28,941 nt of DNA. It comes from DSNY01 sp040752195. GTDB lineage: Bacteria > Pseudomonadota > Gammaproteobacteria > Burkholderiales > Burkholderiaceae_F. Under the pieces are notes generated by a model. It ran no database searches and was not told the DNA's origin. It saw only the letters and a program-made list of their open reading frames with translations. Location of the stretch: positions 1 through 28,941 of the forward strand of contig JBFMFC010000042.1 in assembly GCA_040752195.1 (NCBI GenBank), given 5' to 3'. This document shows positions 6,634-15,184 of the stretch, piece after piece. How positions within the stretch are numbered: position 1 is the first letter of the stretch; each line of letters starts with the position of its first letter. The position numbers were made by a program, and so were the translations under genes.

Positions 6634-6967
6634 ACCCCGCGAGCCGGCGCGCGAGCGCGCGCCAGGCGTCGATGTTTTCGGGCGGCGCGAGCGCGGCGCC
6701 GCTGGCGACGACGTCGATCAGCCGCTGCAGGTGCGCCGGATCGGGCCGCAGCGTGCCCGCGAACAGCACATCGCCGCCCTCGGCCACGAGGACCGTCGGG
6801 AAGTTCTCGACGTCGATGTCGCCGAGCAGGTCGGCTTCGTCCTCGATGTCGATCCAGCGGAAGGCGAACTGCGGCGAAGCGGCGGCGACGCGCTCGAAGT
6901 GCGCGCGATACGCGCTGCAGGTGTCGCACCATGCGGCGCACAGACACGCGACGATCCGGTTCGTCAT
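6614..6967 (-). CDS. Small thioredoxin-like protein
   Basis: This is a 117-residue thioredoxin fold with active site WCDTC (W13-C17) and the cis-Pro region VENFPTVLV. There is no signal peptide, so it should be cytoplasmic. The usual thioredoxin motif is WCGPC; CDTC is a variant, which suggests a different redox potential or partner. ATG 6967 overlaps the ppx stop as ATGA, so it is translationally coupled to ppx. Its 3' end overlaps sixA by 20 bp in convergent orientation. The role next to ppx is unknown. Confidence 0.85.
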   Translation of the reverse strand: MTNRIVACLCAAWCDTCSAYRAHFERVAAASPQFAFRWIDIEDEADLLGDIDVENFPTVLVAEGGDVLFAGTLRPDPAHLQRLIDVVASGAALAPPENIDAWRALARRLAGFRADRD

Positions 6968-8430
6968 GACAACGCGCGCAGCGCAAAGCGGATGCCGACC
7001 CTGTCCCACTGCGCCGCTTCCTCCTCGAGCAGGTGCTGCGTCAGCGGATGCCGCGCGAGCCAGTCGCCGTCCACCCCCAGCTCGATCGCGCCGCTCGAAG
7101 AGCGCAGCGTCCAGCGCGGCGGCTCGAGCGCGCGCCGCGCGTGGCAGAAGATCACCGCGAGGCGCAACGCGAGGATCTCGCCCGCGCGCTGCGGATCGTC
7201 GAACGCAGCGGCGACCTTCTTCAGGTTGCCGCGCTGACCGAGGATCAGCCGCGCGATGCGCTCCTGGTCGGTCGTCGAGAAACCCGCCAGGTCGCTGTGC
7301 TCGACCAGGTACGCGCCATGCTTGTGATAGTCGTTGTGCGAGATCGCGAAGCCGCACTCGTGCAGCGCGGCGGCCCATGCGAGCCGCTTGTGCAGCTCAT
7401 CCGAGGCTTGCGGCGCGAGCGCGTCGTAGAACTGCGCGGCGAGCGCGCCGACGCGCTGCGCCTGCGCGCGATCGACGCCGAAACGCGTCTGCATCCGCTC
7501 GACCGTCGTCTCGCGCAGGTCGCGGCTTTCGCGCCGGCCGAGCAGGTCGTACAGCAGCCCCACGCGCAGCGCGCCGCGCGCCGTGCGCATCTCGCCGATC
7601 CCCAGCGTCTCGAACACCGCGGCGAGGACCGCCACGCCGCCGGCGATGACTTCCTGCCGCTCGGCCTTGAGCCCGCGCAGCCGGATGCGCCGGATCTCGC
7701 CCGCACCGAGCAGCGCCTGGCGCAGTTTCAGCAAACCGTCGGGCGTGATCGTGCCGTCGGTCCAGCCTTCCGCACGCAGGATCTCGGACACCGCGCCGAT
7801 CGTTCCGCTCGAGCCGAACGCTTCGTCCCACTGGCCGCGGCCGAACGCGGCGATGCCTTCCTCGAACTCCGCGGCGGCGGCCACCTGCGCGCGCTTGAAG
7901 CTCGCGCGGTCGACGTTGCCGTTGCGGAAGTAACGCAGCGTCGCGTTGACGCAGCCGATGCGGAACGACTCGGCCTGCTCGGCGCTGAAGCCGCGGCCGA
8001 CGATGAGTTCGGTCGACGCGCCGCCGATGTCGACGACGAGCCGGCGCTTGTCGCTCGGCGGCAGCGTGTGCGTGCAGCCTTCGAAGACGAGCCGCGCTTC
8101 CTCGCGGCCCGAGATCACCTCGATCGGATAGCCGAGCGCGCTCTGCGCCTCGATCAGGAACTCGTTCAGGTTGCGTGCCGCGCGCAGCGTCTGCGTGCCG
8201 ACCGCGCGAACGTGCTCGCCCTTCATGCCGCGCAACCGCTCGTTCATCCGCGCCAGGCATTCGCACGCGGACTCGATCGCGCGCCTGGACAGTCGCCCGT
8301 CGTCGCCGAGCCCTGCGGCGAGCCGCACGGTCTCCTTCCAGTAGCCGTGCCGCTCGATCAGCGCGCCTTCGACGCGGCCGATCTCGAGGCGGAAACTGTT
8401 GGAGCCGAGATCGACGGCGGCGAGCAGCAT
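6964..8430 (-). CDS. ppx: Exopolyphosphatase / Ppx-GppA family
   Basis: This 488-residue enzyme hydrolyses terminal phosphate from polyphosphate (or pppGpp). It has the actin-like ASKHA fold: phosphate-1 motif VDLGSNSFRLEIG (6-18), SGREEARLVF, phosphate-2 VVDIGGASTELIVG, GSSGTIGAVSEI and IAGGVAVLAAVF. These are followed by a C-terminal HD-like domain with AALHECGF and SHNDYHKHGAYLV. The length is normal for the family. The start ATG 8430 has AAAGGA close upstream. Ppx and GppA cannot be told apart from sequence alone; the neighbouring ppk favours Ppx. The gene is convergent to ppk-sixA and cotranscribed with the thioredoxin-like gene. Confidence 0.93.
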   Translation of the reverse strand: MLLAAVDLGSNSFRLEIGRVEGALIERHGYWKETVRLAAGLGDDGRLSRRAIESACECLARMNERLRGMKGEHVRAVGTQTLRAARNLNEFLIEAQSALGYPIEVISGREEARLVFEGCTHTLPPSDKRRLVVDIGGASTELIVGRGFSAEQAESFRIGCVNATLRYFRNGNVDRASFKRAQVAAAAEFEEGIAAFGRGQWDEAFGSSGTIGAVSEILRAEGWTDGTITPDGLLKLRQALLGAGEIRRIRLRGLKAERQEVIAGGVAVLAAVFETLGIGEMRTARGALRVGLLYDLLGRRESRDLRETTVERMQTRFGVDRAQAQRVGALAAQFYDALAPQASDELHKRLAWAAALHECGFAISHNDYHKHGAYLVEHSDLAGFSTTDQERIARLILGQRGNLKKVAAAFDDPQRAGEILALRLAVIFCHARRALEPPRWTLRSSSGAIELGVDGDWLARHPLTQHLLEEEAAQWDRVGIRFALRALS

Positions 8431-8567
8431 GGTCCTTTGACAGACTCGGGACGGGGCCTTCGCCGGGAAGGCGCCTGCGTTGACCCGCACGATTCTACGG
8501 CGTAGCTTGCGACCGCCTCGCCGCGCGTGCGGCGCTGGCGCCGTGTTCCAACTCGAGGCAAGCGCGC
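8431..8567. promoter_or_regulatory. Divergent region between ppx and the CPBP protease
   Basis: On the plus strand TTGACC (8480-8485) and TAGCTT (8503-8508) are 17 bp apart, a fair -35 with a poor -10 for the protease gene. On the minus strand TAGAAT (8497-8492) is a -10-like hexamer for ppx without a good -35. GCCTTC/GAAGGC around 8450-8473 can form a small hairpin in the ppx leader. All are tentative. Confidence 0.3.
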
Positions 8568-9323
8568 ATGCCGGCTCGGCGGTTCCTCGTGCTCGCGATC
8601 GCGCTGTCGTGGCTCGCGTGGCTGCCCGCGGCGCTGATCGACGGCGGTGCAACCGCGACGCCAGGCGGCGTGTTGCACTCGGCCGGCGGCACAGGCCCGC
8701 TGCTCGCGCTGATCGTCGCGCTCGCTCGCAGCGGCTCCGAGCGCGCGCTGTTTCGCGCGCGGCTGCGCGTCGCACCGCTGGCATCACGCTACGGGCCGGC
8801 CGCGCTGCTGCTGCCGATCGCTTTCGCCGCCGCGGCGTGGGCGGTTCAGACCGCGCTGACCGGTCGCCCGCCTGCTTGGCCGGCGCCGAGCGAAGTCGCC
8901 GCGCTGGCGCTGCCTTTACTGCTGTCCGCCCCGCTGCTGCAGGAACCCGCGTGGCGCGGCTACGCGCTGCCGCAACTGCTCGGGTCGCACACGCCGCTCG
9001 CGGCGGGACTCACCATCGGCGCCGCGTCGGCGGTCTGGCATCTGCCGCTGTTCTTCATCGAGGGCACTCAGCACGCAGCGCTCGGTATCGCATCGGCCGA
9101 CGGCGCGCACTTTTTCGTCGCGCTGCTCGTCGACGCGGTCGTACTGACGTGGCTCGTGGTTCGCACCGGCAGCCTCTGGGGCGCGGTCGCGTATCGATGG
9201 ACGACCGAGCTCGCCGGGGCTGCGCTCGACCTGCCGCTGGAAGCCGCGTTCGTGCGCACCGCGCTCACACTGCTGTTCGTCGCCGTGCTGGTCGCGCGTG
9301 GGGCGCTGCGTCCTCACTCGTAG
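8568..9323 (+). CDS. CPBP-family intramembrane metalloprotease-like protein
   Basis: This is a 251-residue multi-pass membrane protein of the CAAX-protease/bacteriocin-processing (CPBP, ABI) family. The signature motifs are EPAWRG (E126, R130) after a hydrophobic helix and SAVWHLPLFF with H158. Active members have EExxxR, FxxxH and a third His or Asn. Here the first motif has a single Glu (QEPAWR), and the third region (GSLWGAVAYRWTTE) lacks the expected His/Asn, so catalysis is uncertain. Seven or more membrane segments are apparent, starting with a signal-anchor at about 5-24. The last 10 bp overlap the convergent deacylase gene. Family assignment is good; the substrate is unknown. Confidence 0.8.
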   Translation: MPARRFLVLAIALSWLAWLPAALIDGGATATPGGVLHSAGGTGPLLALIVALARSGSERALFRARLRVAPLASRYGPAALLLPIAFAAAAWAVQTALTGRPPAWPAPSEVAALALPLLLSAPLLQEPAWRGYALPQLLGSHTPLAAGLTIGAASAVWHLPLFFIEGTQHAALGIASADGAHFFVALLVDAVVLTWLVVRTGSLWGAVAYRWTTELAGAALDLPLEAAFVRTALTLLFVAVLVARGALRPHS

Positions 9324-10264
9324 CGGCCGAGCCGCACCATCGTCGTGCCCGGCCTGACGTGTTTCAGCGAAGGCATCACGAGCACCGTGCCGTCGTACGG
9401 CGCGGTCCAGACGGTGTCGCCGTCGTACGCGATCGGCGTGCCCGCCTTCTCGATCACCTCGAGCCCCGTGTAGCGGCCGGCGAAGCGGAAGCCCATCGAC
9501 TTCGCGACCACCGCTTCGGTCACGCGGATCAGCCGCTGCCGCGGCGGCGGTTCGACGCGCAGCCGCGGTCCGGCCCATTCGGCGCTGACCGCGCCCGTAG
9601 CCAGCAGGAAACGCAGCGTCGTGTCGATCGCCACGTCGACGGCGCTGCGTTCCCAGTGCTGGCCGCACTCGATCAGCAGCGCATTCTTCGGGCTCGCCGG
9701 ATCGCCGAAACCGCCGCGATCGCGCATCCGCAATCCGGCCGGATGACCGGTGTCGATCAGCAGATCCGCCGGCACGCCGAGCCGGCGCGCGAACTGCGCG
9801 CCCTTCTCGGTCATCCCGCACACCATGATCGGCCGGCACGGCTCGTGCATCGAATGGATGTCGAGCAGGAAGTCCGCGGCGTCGACGAAGGGCCGCAGCT
9901 CGCGTGCGCGCGCGAGCTCCGCCGAGTCGCGCGGGCCGAGCAGCACGTCATCGGCCCACACGCGGTTGTAGTCCTCGTCGATGAAGCGCGAGGCGTCCGG
10001 ATCGTCGAAGTCGAAGCGTTCGTATGCGGCGACGTTGGCGAACGCGAGCGTGAGCTTGCCGCGCGCCGGCGCCACACCGGCGCGGAACAGGTATTCGAGC
10101 GCCAGCGCGCCGCAGAACTCGTTGCCGTGCGTCAGCGCCTGCACCATCACGTTCGGCCCGGGCCTGCCCGAGTCGAGCACGTGCACATAGTCGACGCCGG
10201 TATTCGACGCCCTGAACGGCGCGATGTCGGGCGGTTCGATTTCGATCGGGTGGTGTTCGGGCAT
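9314..10264 (-). CDS. Succinylglutamate desuccinylase/aspartoacylase-like zinc deacylase
   Basis: This 316-residue member of the M14-like AstE/ASPA family cleaves the amide of N-acyl amino acids. Zinc ligands appear in THGNE (H46, E49) and LLDIHSMH; the catalytic Glu is in LLIECGQHWE. A C-terminal beta-rich domain (about 230-316) follows, as in AstE-like proteins. The acyl group and amino acid cannot be read from sequence. Start ATG 10264 has AAGGAG 8 bases upstream, and this site overlaps the stop of the N-formylglutamate amidohydrolase gene (TGAAGGAG), so the two are coupled. It is the last gene of the peptide-uptake operon and overlaps the convergent CPBP gene by 10 bp. Confidence 0.87.
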   Translation of the reverse strand: MPEHHPIEIEPPDIAPFRASNTGVDYVHVLDSGRPGPNVMVQALTHGNEFCGALALEYLFRAGVAPARGKLTLAFANVAAYERFDFDDPDASRFIDEDYNRVWADDVLLGPRDSAELARARELRPFVDAADFLLDIHSMHEPCRPIMVCGMTEKGAQFARRLGVPADLLIDTGHPAGLRMRDRGGFGDPASPKNALLIECGQHWERSAVDVAIDTTLRFLLATGAVSAEWAGPRLRVEPPPRQRLIRVTEAVVAKSMGFRFAGRYTGLEVIEKAGTPIAYDGDTVWTAPYDGTVLVMPSLKHVRPGTTMVRLGRYE

Positions 10265-10275
10265 CGTGCGCTCCT

Positions 10276-11139
10276 TCAGGTGTTGTGGCGCGCCGCGGCG
10301 GCGGACCGGCGGGCGTAGTCGGCGATCGCCTCGACCAGCGTCATGAGGCTCGCCTGCAGCTTCGCGAATCCGGCGTGTTTGCTGCGCGTGGCCTCGTCCA
10401 TGTAAAGCCGCTTGTTGATCTCGACCTGCAGGCTGTGGCGGCCCGAACCCGGGTTCGAGTACGCGCGGACGAGTTCCACACCCTTGTACGGGTCGTTGAC
10501 CTTGACCTCGTAGCCCATCGACGCGAGTGTGGCGCGGACGAACTCGGTGAACGCGGGATCGCAGCTCGTGCCGTCGCGGTCGCCGAGCACGAAGTCGGCG
10601 CGCGGCTTGCCTGCACCGCCTTCACCCTGCGTGCCGCCGACCGCGGGCATCGAGTGGCAGTTGACGTGATACACGGCGCCGAAGCGCGCGTGCGCGGCGT
10701 CGAGCAACTCGCGCAGTGCAGTGTGATACGGCGCATGGCAGCGCTCGATGCGGCCGAGCACTTCGTCGACCTTGAGCTTGCGCGAATAGATCGCGCGGCC
10801 GTCGTCGAGCGTGCGCCAGACGAGCGCCTTGCCGATCTTCGCCTTGCCGCTCGGCGCGTATTCGTGCGGCCAGCGGCCGCCTTCGATCAGCTCGAGATCG
10901 ACGTCGCCGCGATGCCGGTTCGGATCGAGATAGGTGCGCGGAAAGCGCGCCGCCAGCAGCGGCACGCCGAGTTCGGTCGCCGGCAGGTACAACTCGTCGA
11001 CGTAGCAGTCTTCGCCGTCGCGCAGGTCGAACTCGCTGACCGCGGCGTCGAAGTCCGCCGGAAACTCGCGGCCCGAGTGCGGCGAGTCGAGCACCAGGGG
11101 AACCGCGGGGGTGGGGCCGTGAACGCGAACGGGTTTCAT
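10276..11139 (-). CDS. N-formylglutamate amidohydrolase family (HutG-type)
   Basis: This 287-residue enzyme of the N-formylglutamate deformylase family releases formate from N-formyl-L-glutamate in one branch of histidine degradation. Family motifs are DSPHSGREFP near the N-terminus, YLDPNRHRGDVDLEL, HVNCHSMPAVGG (likely metal site) and PGSGRHSLQVEINKRLYMDE. No hut genes for urocanate or imidazolone steps lie nearby; the gene instead follows oppF by 17 bp in a peptide ABC operon. A role in deformylating imported N-formyl compounds is therefore an equally good reading. The start ATG 11139 has no obvious ribosome site and may depend on coupling. Confidence 0.9.
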   Translation of the reverse strand: MKPVRVHGPTPAVPLVLDSPHSGREFPADFDAAVSEFDLRDGEDCYVDELYLPATELGVPLLAARFPRTYLDPNRHRGDVDLELIEGGRWPHEYAPSGKAKIGKALVWRTLDDGRAIYSRKLKVDEVLGRIERCHAPYHTALRELLDAAHARFGAVYHVNCHSMPAVGGTQGEGGAGKPRADFVLGDRDGTSCDPAFTEFVRATLASMGYEVKVNDPYKGVELVRAYSNPGSGRHSLQVEINKRLYMDEATRSKHAGFAKLQASLMTLVEAIADYARRSAAAARHNT

Positions 11140-11156
11140 GCGATCGACGCGGCGAG

Positions 11157-12140
11157 TCAGTCGTTCAGGTGGCACGCCGACCATCGTCCGGGCGCGATCT
11201 CGCGCAGCGCAGGGGCCTCGCTCGAACAGCGCGGCATCGCGCGCGGGCAGCGCGGATGAAAGTGGCAGCCCGTCGGCGGTGCCAGCGGCGACGGGATTTC
11301 GCCCTTGATCGGCACGTAGGTGCGCCGCTTGCGGTCGAGCCGCGGCACTTCGGCGAGCAGCGCCTGCGTGTAAGGGTGGTTCGGTTGCGCGAAGATCGCT
11401 TCGGTCGGCGCGATCTCGACGACCCGGCCCAGGTACATCACGACGACGCGGTTCGACAGGTGCCGGACGACGCCCAAGTCGTGGCTGATGAACAGATACG
11501 TGAGGCCGAGGCTCTCGCGCAGATCCATGAACAGGTTCAGCACCTGCGCCTGGATCGAGACGTCGAGCGCGGCGACCGCTTCGTCGCACACGAGGAACTC
11601 GGGCTTGACCGCGAGCGCGCGCGCGATGCCGATGCGCGCGCGCTGCCCGCCGGAGAACTGGTGCGGGTAGCGCCGGCGAAAGGCCGGATCGAGTCCGACG
11701 CGCACGAGCGTCTCGGCCACGTAGTCGGCGACCTCGGCCTTGCCGACGAGGCCGTGCACGCGCGGCGCTTCGCCGACGATGTCCTGGACCCGCATTCGCG
11801 GGTTCAGCGACGCGAACGGATCCTGGAAGATCATCTGAATCGGAGGAGGAGCACCGCTGCGCATGCGCAGCGCGGCGCCGCGGTACCTGACCTCGCCGTC
11901 GCTCGGTTCGGCGAGCCCGCAGCCGAGCCGACCGAGCGTGCTCTTGCCGCATCCGGATTCGCCGACCAGCCCGACGACTTCGCCCTTGGCGACGGCGAAG
12001 CTCACCCGGTCGACCGCGTGCACCGTGTGCGCGGCCACGTTGGCGCCGAGCGCGCGCGCGAACCGCTCGATCGCGTCGAGCCGCTTGACGAAGCGCTTCG
12101 ACACGGCGCGGAATTCGAGCAGCGGTTCGCCTGCCGTCAT
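11157..12140 (-). CDS. oppF: Peptide ABC transporter ATPase (OppF/DppF type)
   Basis: This 327-residue ATPase is the second of the importer pair. Walker A is GESGCGKST (60-68), the Q-loop is MIFQDPFASLNPR, the signature is FSGGQRARIGIARALA (about 163-178), Walker B is EFLVCDEAVAALD and the switch is ISHDLGVV. The C-terminal oligopeptide-transporter extension carries GCHFHPRCPRAMPRC, the Cys cluster typical of Opp/Dpp ATPases. The insertion between the first strand and Walker A (about 20-45) is typical of the DppF side. The start overlaps the oppD stop by 4 bp (ATGA). The symbol marks the role in the complex; exact substrate class (oligo- or dipeptide) is not determined. Confidence 0.93.
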   Translation of the reverse strand: MTAGEPLLEFRAVSKRFVKRLDAIERFARALGANVAAHTVHAVDRVSFAVAKGEVVGLVGESGCGKSTLGRLGCGLAEPSDGEVRYRGAALRMRSGAPPPIQMIFQDPFASLNPRMRVQDIVGEAPRVHGLVGKAEVADYVAETLVRVGLDPAFRRRYPHQFSGGQRARIGIARALAVKPEFLVCDEAVAALDVSIQAQVLNLFMDLRESLGLTYLFISHDLGVVRHLSNRVVVMYLGRVVEIAPTEAIFAQPNHPYTQALLAEVPRLDRKRRTYVPIKGEIPSPLAPPTGCHFHPRCPRAMPRCSSEAPALREIAPGRWSACHLND

Positions 12141-13114
12141 GCGTTCAACACCCTGGCGTCGAGCGGGAAGTGGCAGCGCACCCTGCGCGCGCCGCGCGCA
12201 GCGAGCTCCGGCATCGACCCGCAGCGCTCGGCTGCGCGCGAACAGCGTTCGCGGAACGCGCAGCCGGGCGCAAGCCGCAGCAGCGACGGCGTCATGCCGG
12301 GAATCTGGTTGAGCCGGCGCCCCGCCGCGTTGTTCGCCGGCACCGAGTCGAGCAGCCCGCGCGTGTACGGATGCAGCGGCGCGTCGAGCACCGCATCGAC
12401 CGCGCCTTCCTCGACGATGCGGCCCGCGTACATCACCGCGACGCGATCCGCCAGCCCGGCGACGACCGCCAGATCGTGCGTGATCCAGACCAGCGCCGAG
12501 CCGGTCTCGCGAACGAGCTTCTGCATCTCGTACAGGATCTGCCCCTGCACCGTGACGTCGAGCGCGGTGGTCGGTTCGTCGGCGATGACAAGATCGGGCC
12601 GGTGCAGCAGCGCGATCGCGATCGCCACGCGCTGGCGCATGCCGCCGGAAAACTGGTGCGGATACTGCGCGAGCCGTTCGGCGGGCGAGGCGATCCCGAC
12701 GCGGCCGAGCGCCTCGATCGCGCGGCTGCGCGCCGCCTGCCGCGATACGCGGTCGTGCGCGAGCACGGTCTCGACCATCTGCGTCTCGACCGACAGCACC
12801 GGGTTCAGCGTCATCATCGGATCCTGGAAGATCATCGCGATGCGCTTGCCGCGCAGCCTGCGCAGCGCGTCTTCCGGCGCGCCGATCAGCTCCTGTCCGT
12901 CGAACCGCACGCTGCCCGCGGCGATGCGTCCCGGCGGATCGATCAGCCCGAGGATCGAGAAGCCGGTCACCGACTTGCCGGAGCCCGACTCGCCGACCAG
13001 CCCGAGCACCTCGCCGCGCGCGAGCGAAAGCGAAACGCCGTCGACCGCGCGCAGCAGGCCGTCGCGGGTGGCGAATTCGGTCACCAGGTCGGTGACTTCG
13101 AGCAACGCGCTCAT
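12137..13114 (-). CDS. oppD: Peptide ABC transporter ATPase (OppD/DppD type)
   Basis: This 325-residue ATPase has Walker A GESGSGKS (41-48), Q-loop MIFQDPMMTLNPV, signature FSGGMRQRVAIAIAL, Walker B DLVIADEPTTALDVT and switch WITHDLAVVAGL. The C-terminal extension has GCAFRERCSRAAERC, the matching Cys cluster. It pairs with OppF as the heterodimeric motor of the importer, and the two genes are coupled by a 4-bp overlap. A 52-bp gap to oppC holds a strong palindrome. Confidence 0.94.
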   Translation of the reverse strand: MSALLEVTDLVTEFATRDGLLRAVDGVSLSLARGEVLGLVGESGSGKSVTGFSILGLIDPPGRIAAGSVRFDGQELIGAPEDALRRLRGKRIAMIFQDPMMTLNPVLSVETQMVETVLAHDRVSRQAARSRAIEALGRVGIASPAERLAQYPHQFSGGMRQRVAIAIALLHRPDLVIADEPTTALDVTVQGQILYEMQKLVRETGSALVWITHDLAVVAGLADRVAVMYAGRIVEEGAVDAVLDAPLHPYTRGLLDSVPANNAAGRRLNQIPGMTPSLLRLAPGCAFRERCSRAAERCGSMPELAARGARRVRCHFPLDARVLNA

Positions 13115-13129
13115 GCCGCGTCGCCGCTC

Positions 13130-13147
13130 GCGGCGCGGCCGCGCCGC
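13130..13147 (-). other. 18-bp perfect palindrome in the oppC-oppD junction
   Basis: The sequence from 13130 to 13147 is its own reverse complement (arms of nine G/C bases). In the transcript it forms a very stable hairpin 16 bp upstream of the oppD start. It could protect the upstream message or slow translation of the ATPase genes. Confidence 0.55.
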
Positions 13148-13166
13148 TTGTTCCCGCGCGGATGCG

Positions 13167-14060
13167 TCACTTCGCCAGCCTCGGATTCAGCACGTCGCGC
13201 AACTGGTCGCCGACCAGGTTGATCGCGAGGATCGTCGCCAGCAGCGCGATGCCGGGGTAGACGCTGATCCAGTATTTGCCCGACATCAGGTACTCGTAAC
13301 CGTTGGCGATCAGCAGCCCCAGCGAAGGTTCGGTCGTAGGCAGCCCCAGGCCGAGGAAGGACAGCGTCGCTTCGAGCGCGATCGCGTGCGCGACCTGCAC
13401 GGTGCCGACGACGATCAGCGGCGGCAGGCTGTTCGGCAGCAGATGGCGCAGGACGATGCGCGCGTTCGACAGTCCGAGCGCGCGCGCCGCTTCGACGTAC
13501 TCCTTGTTCCGCTCGACCAGCGCGGCCGAGCGCGCGGTTCGCGCGTAGTAGGCCCACTGCACCGCGACCAGCGCGACGATGATCTTGTCCACACCCCTGC
13601 CGAGCACCGCGAGCAGGATCAGCGCGACCAGGATCGCCGGAAAGCCGAGCTGGATGTCGACGATGCGCATCAACACCTGCTCGAAGCGGCCGCCCGCGTA
13701 CGCCGCGAGCACGCCGAGCACCGCGCCGATCGTGAGCGCGATGACGCCGCTCGCCGCGCCGACGTACAGCGACACGCGCAGCCCGTACAGGATCGCCGAC
13801 AACATGTCGCGCCCCTGGCCGTCGGTGCCGAGCAGATAGGTCATGCTGCCGCTGCCCGCGCGCTCTCCGGGCGGCAGCCGCGCGTCGAGCAGGTCGAGCT
13901 TGCCGAGGTCGTACGGGTTCTGCGGTGCGACCCACGGCGCAGCGAGCGCGATCGCGACCACCGCGATGAGCATCGCCAGCCCGACGAGCGCGATGCGGCT
14001 CTCGGCGAACTCGCGCGCGAAGCGCCGCAGCGGCGACTGTTCGGGCGGCGCGGCGATCAC
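13167..14060 (-). CDS. oppC: Peptide ABC transporter permease (OppC/DppC type)
   Basis: This 297-residue inner-membrane permease starts with a short cytoplasmic OppC N-terminal segment (SPLRRFAREFAESRIALVGLAML), then an extracytoplasmic loop with DLLDARLPPG and LLGTDGQGRDMLSAILYGLRVSL, the typical OppC opening. Further membrane helices follow, and the EAA-type coupling loop EAARALGLSNARIVLRHLLPN contacts the ATPases. It ends with the family pattern LVGDQLRDVLNPRL. Size and topology (about six helices) are normal. Confidence 0.94.
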   Translation of the reverse strand: MIAAPPEQSPLRRFAREFAESRIALVGLAMLIAVVAIALAAPWVAPQNPYDLGKLDLLDARLPPGERAGSGSMTYLLGTDGQGRDMLSAILYGLRVSLYVGAASGVIALTIGAVLGVLAAYAGGRFEQVLMRIVDIQLGFPAILVALILLAVLGRGVDKIIVALVAVQWAYYARTARSAALVERNKEYVEAARALGLSNARIVLRHLLPNSLPPLIVVGTVQVAHAIALEATLSFLGLGLPTTEPSLGLLIANGYEYLMSGKYWISVYPGIALLATILAINLVGDQLRDVLNPRLAK

Positions 14061-14113
14061 GCGGCGCGCTCCTTCGCAAGCCCGTCACGGCGACGCGGCG
14101 CCCATGCGTCGGA

Positions 14114-14161
14114 ACGCCGGGAGCCGTTTCCGCCGCCCGCAAGCGGGCAGCGGTCCGGCGT
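14114..14161 (-). other. Nested hairpin in the oppB-oppC junction
   Basis: Outer arms ACGCCGG (14114-14120) and CCGGCGT (14155-14161) enclose an inner 11-bp stem (14130-14140 with 14143-14153; one mismatch) around the AA at 14141-14142. The 127-bp junction holds nothing else recognisable. It resembles intercistronic stabilising or REP-like elements; no second copy is visible in the window. Confidence 0.5.
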
Positions 14162-14187
14162 GCGGGGCCGCGGCCGCGGAGACGGCA

Positions 14188-15162
14188 TCACTTCTGCTCT
14201 CCCAGCCTCACCCTCGGATCGAGCGCCGAATACAGCAGGTCGACCGCGAGGTTGATCAGGATGAACATGAACACGATCAGCAGCAGGTAGGCGACGACCA
14301 CGGGGCGGTCGAGCTGGAAGATCGAATCGATCACGAGCTTGCCCATCCCCGGCCACGCGAAGATCGTTTCGGTGACGACCGCGAACGCGATCACCGAACC
14401 GAGCTCGAGCCCGATCACGGTGACGAGCGGAATCAGGATGTTCTTCAGCAGGTGCACGCCGATCACGCGCGAACGCGGCAACCCCTTGGCGCGCGCGAAC
14501 TTGATGTAGTCGAGCAGCGACTGCTCGCGCACCTGCGCGCGCGTCAGCCGGATGATCAGCGACAGCTTGAACAGCGCCAGGTTGATCGCGGGCAGCAGCG
14601 CGTACTTCAGCCCCTCCCAATGCACGATCGAAAGCTGCAACCCGAGGACGTCGACCGTCGGCCCGCGGCCGGTCGAAGGCAGCCAGCCGAGCTGCACCGC
14701 GAAGACGAGGATCAGGATCAGCCCGACCCAGAAGGTCGGCAGCGAAAAGCCGAGGATCGACCCGGCCATGATCGCCTTGCTGGCCCAGTTCTGCGGCTTC
14801 AGCCCCGCGTACAGCCCGAGCGGCACGCCGAGCGCGACCGAAATCAGCATCGCGAGGAAAGCCAGTTCGAGCGTGGCGGGCATGCGCTCGACGATCACGT
14901 CGATGGCCGAGCGGCCGAACACGAAGCTCGTCCCTAGTTCGCCGGTGAACGCGCCCTTCAGGAACACCCAGTACTGCTCGACGATCGGCTTGTCGAGGCC
15001 GAGCGCGGCCGCGGCGCGCGCGCGCTCGACTTCGTCGGCGACCGGATTGACGAGGATCTCGACCGGATTGCCGACGACGTACAGTCCGAAAAAGACGAGC
15101 AGCGACGTGATCGCCAGCACGAGCAGCGTCTGCGCGAGGCGGCGAAGGACGTAGACGGTCAT
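14188..15162 (-). CDS. oppB: Peptide ABC transporter permease (OppB/DppB type)
   Basis: This 324-residue inner-membrane permease has the classic OppB start MTVYVLRRLAQTLLVLAITS, the loop AALGLDKPIVEQYWVFLKGAF with GELGTSFVFGRSAIDVI, and the coupling helix YIKFARAKGLPRSRVIGVHLLKN. The end, LAVDLLYSALDPRVRLGE, is also typical. Six membrane helices are expected. It follows the binding-protein gene after an 89-bp gap with a hairpin and forms the translocation channel with OppC. Confidence 0.94.
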   Translation of the reverse strand: MTVYVLRRLAQTLLVLAITSLLVFFGLYVVGNPVEILVNPVADEVERARAAAALGLDKPIVEQYWVFLKGAFTGELGTSFVFGRSAIDVIVERMPATLELAFLAMLISVALGVPLGLYAGLKPQNWASKAIMAGSILGFSLPTFWVGLILILVFAVQLGWLPSTGRGPTVDVLGLQLSIVHWEGLKYALLPAINLALFKLSLIIRLTRAQVREQSLLDYIKFARAKGLPRSRVIGVHLLKNILIPLVTVIGLELGSVIAFAVVTETIFAWPGMGKLVIDSIFQLDRPVVVAYLLLIVFMFILINLAVDLLYSALDPRVRLGEQK

Positions 15163-15184
15163 CGGGATCGCGGGCCGGTCGGAC

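Noticed and set aside
8480..10318. Plus-strand frame of 612 codons across the CPBP and deacylase genes
   Set aside because: Two real genes in other frames explain the region; the translation is Arg-rich without any domain pattern.
11169..14255. Very long open frame (over 1000 codons) on the plus strand opposite the opp genes
   Set aside because: It is antisense to four clearly recognisable ABC transporter genes; its product is Arg/Ala-rich and repetitive, as expected of a shadow frame in GC-rich DNA.
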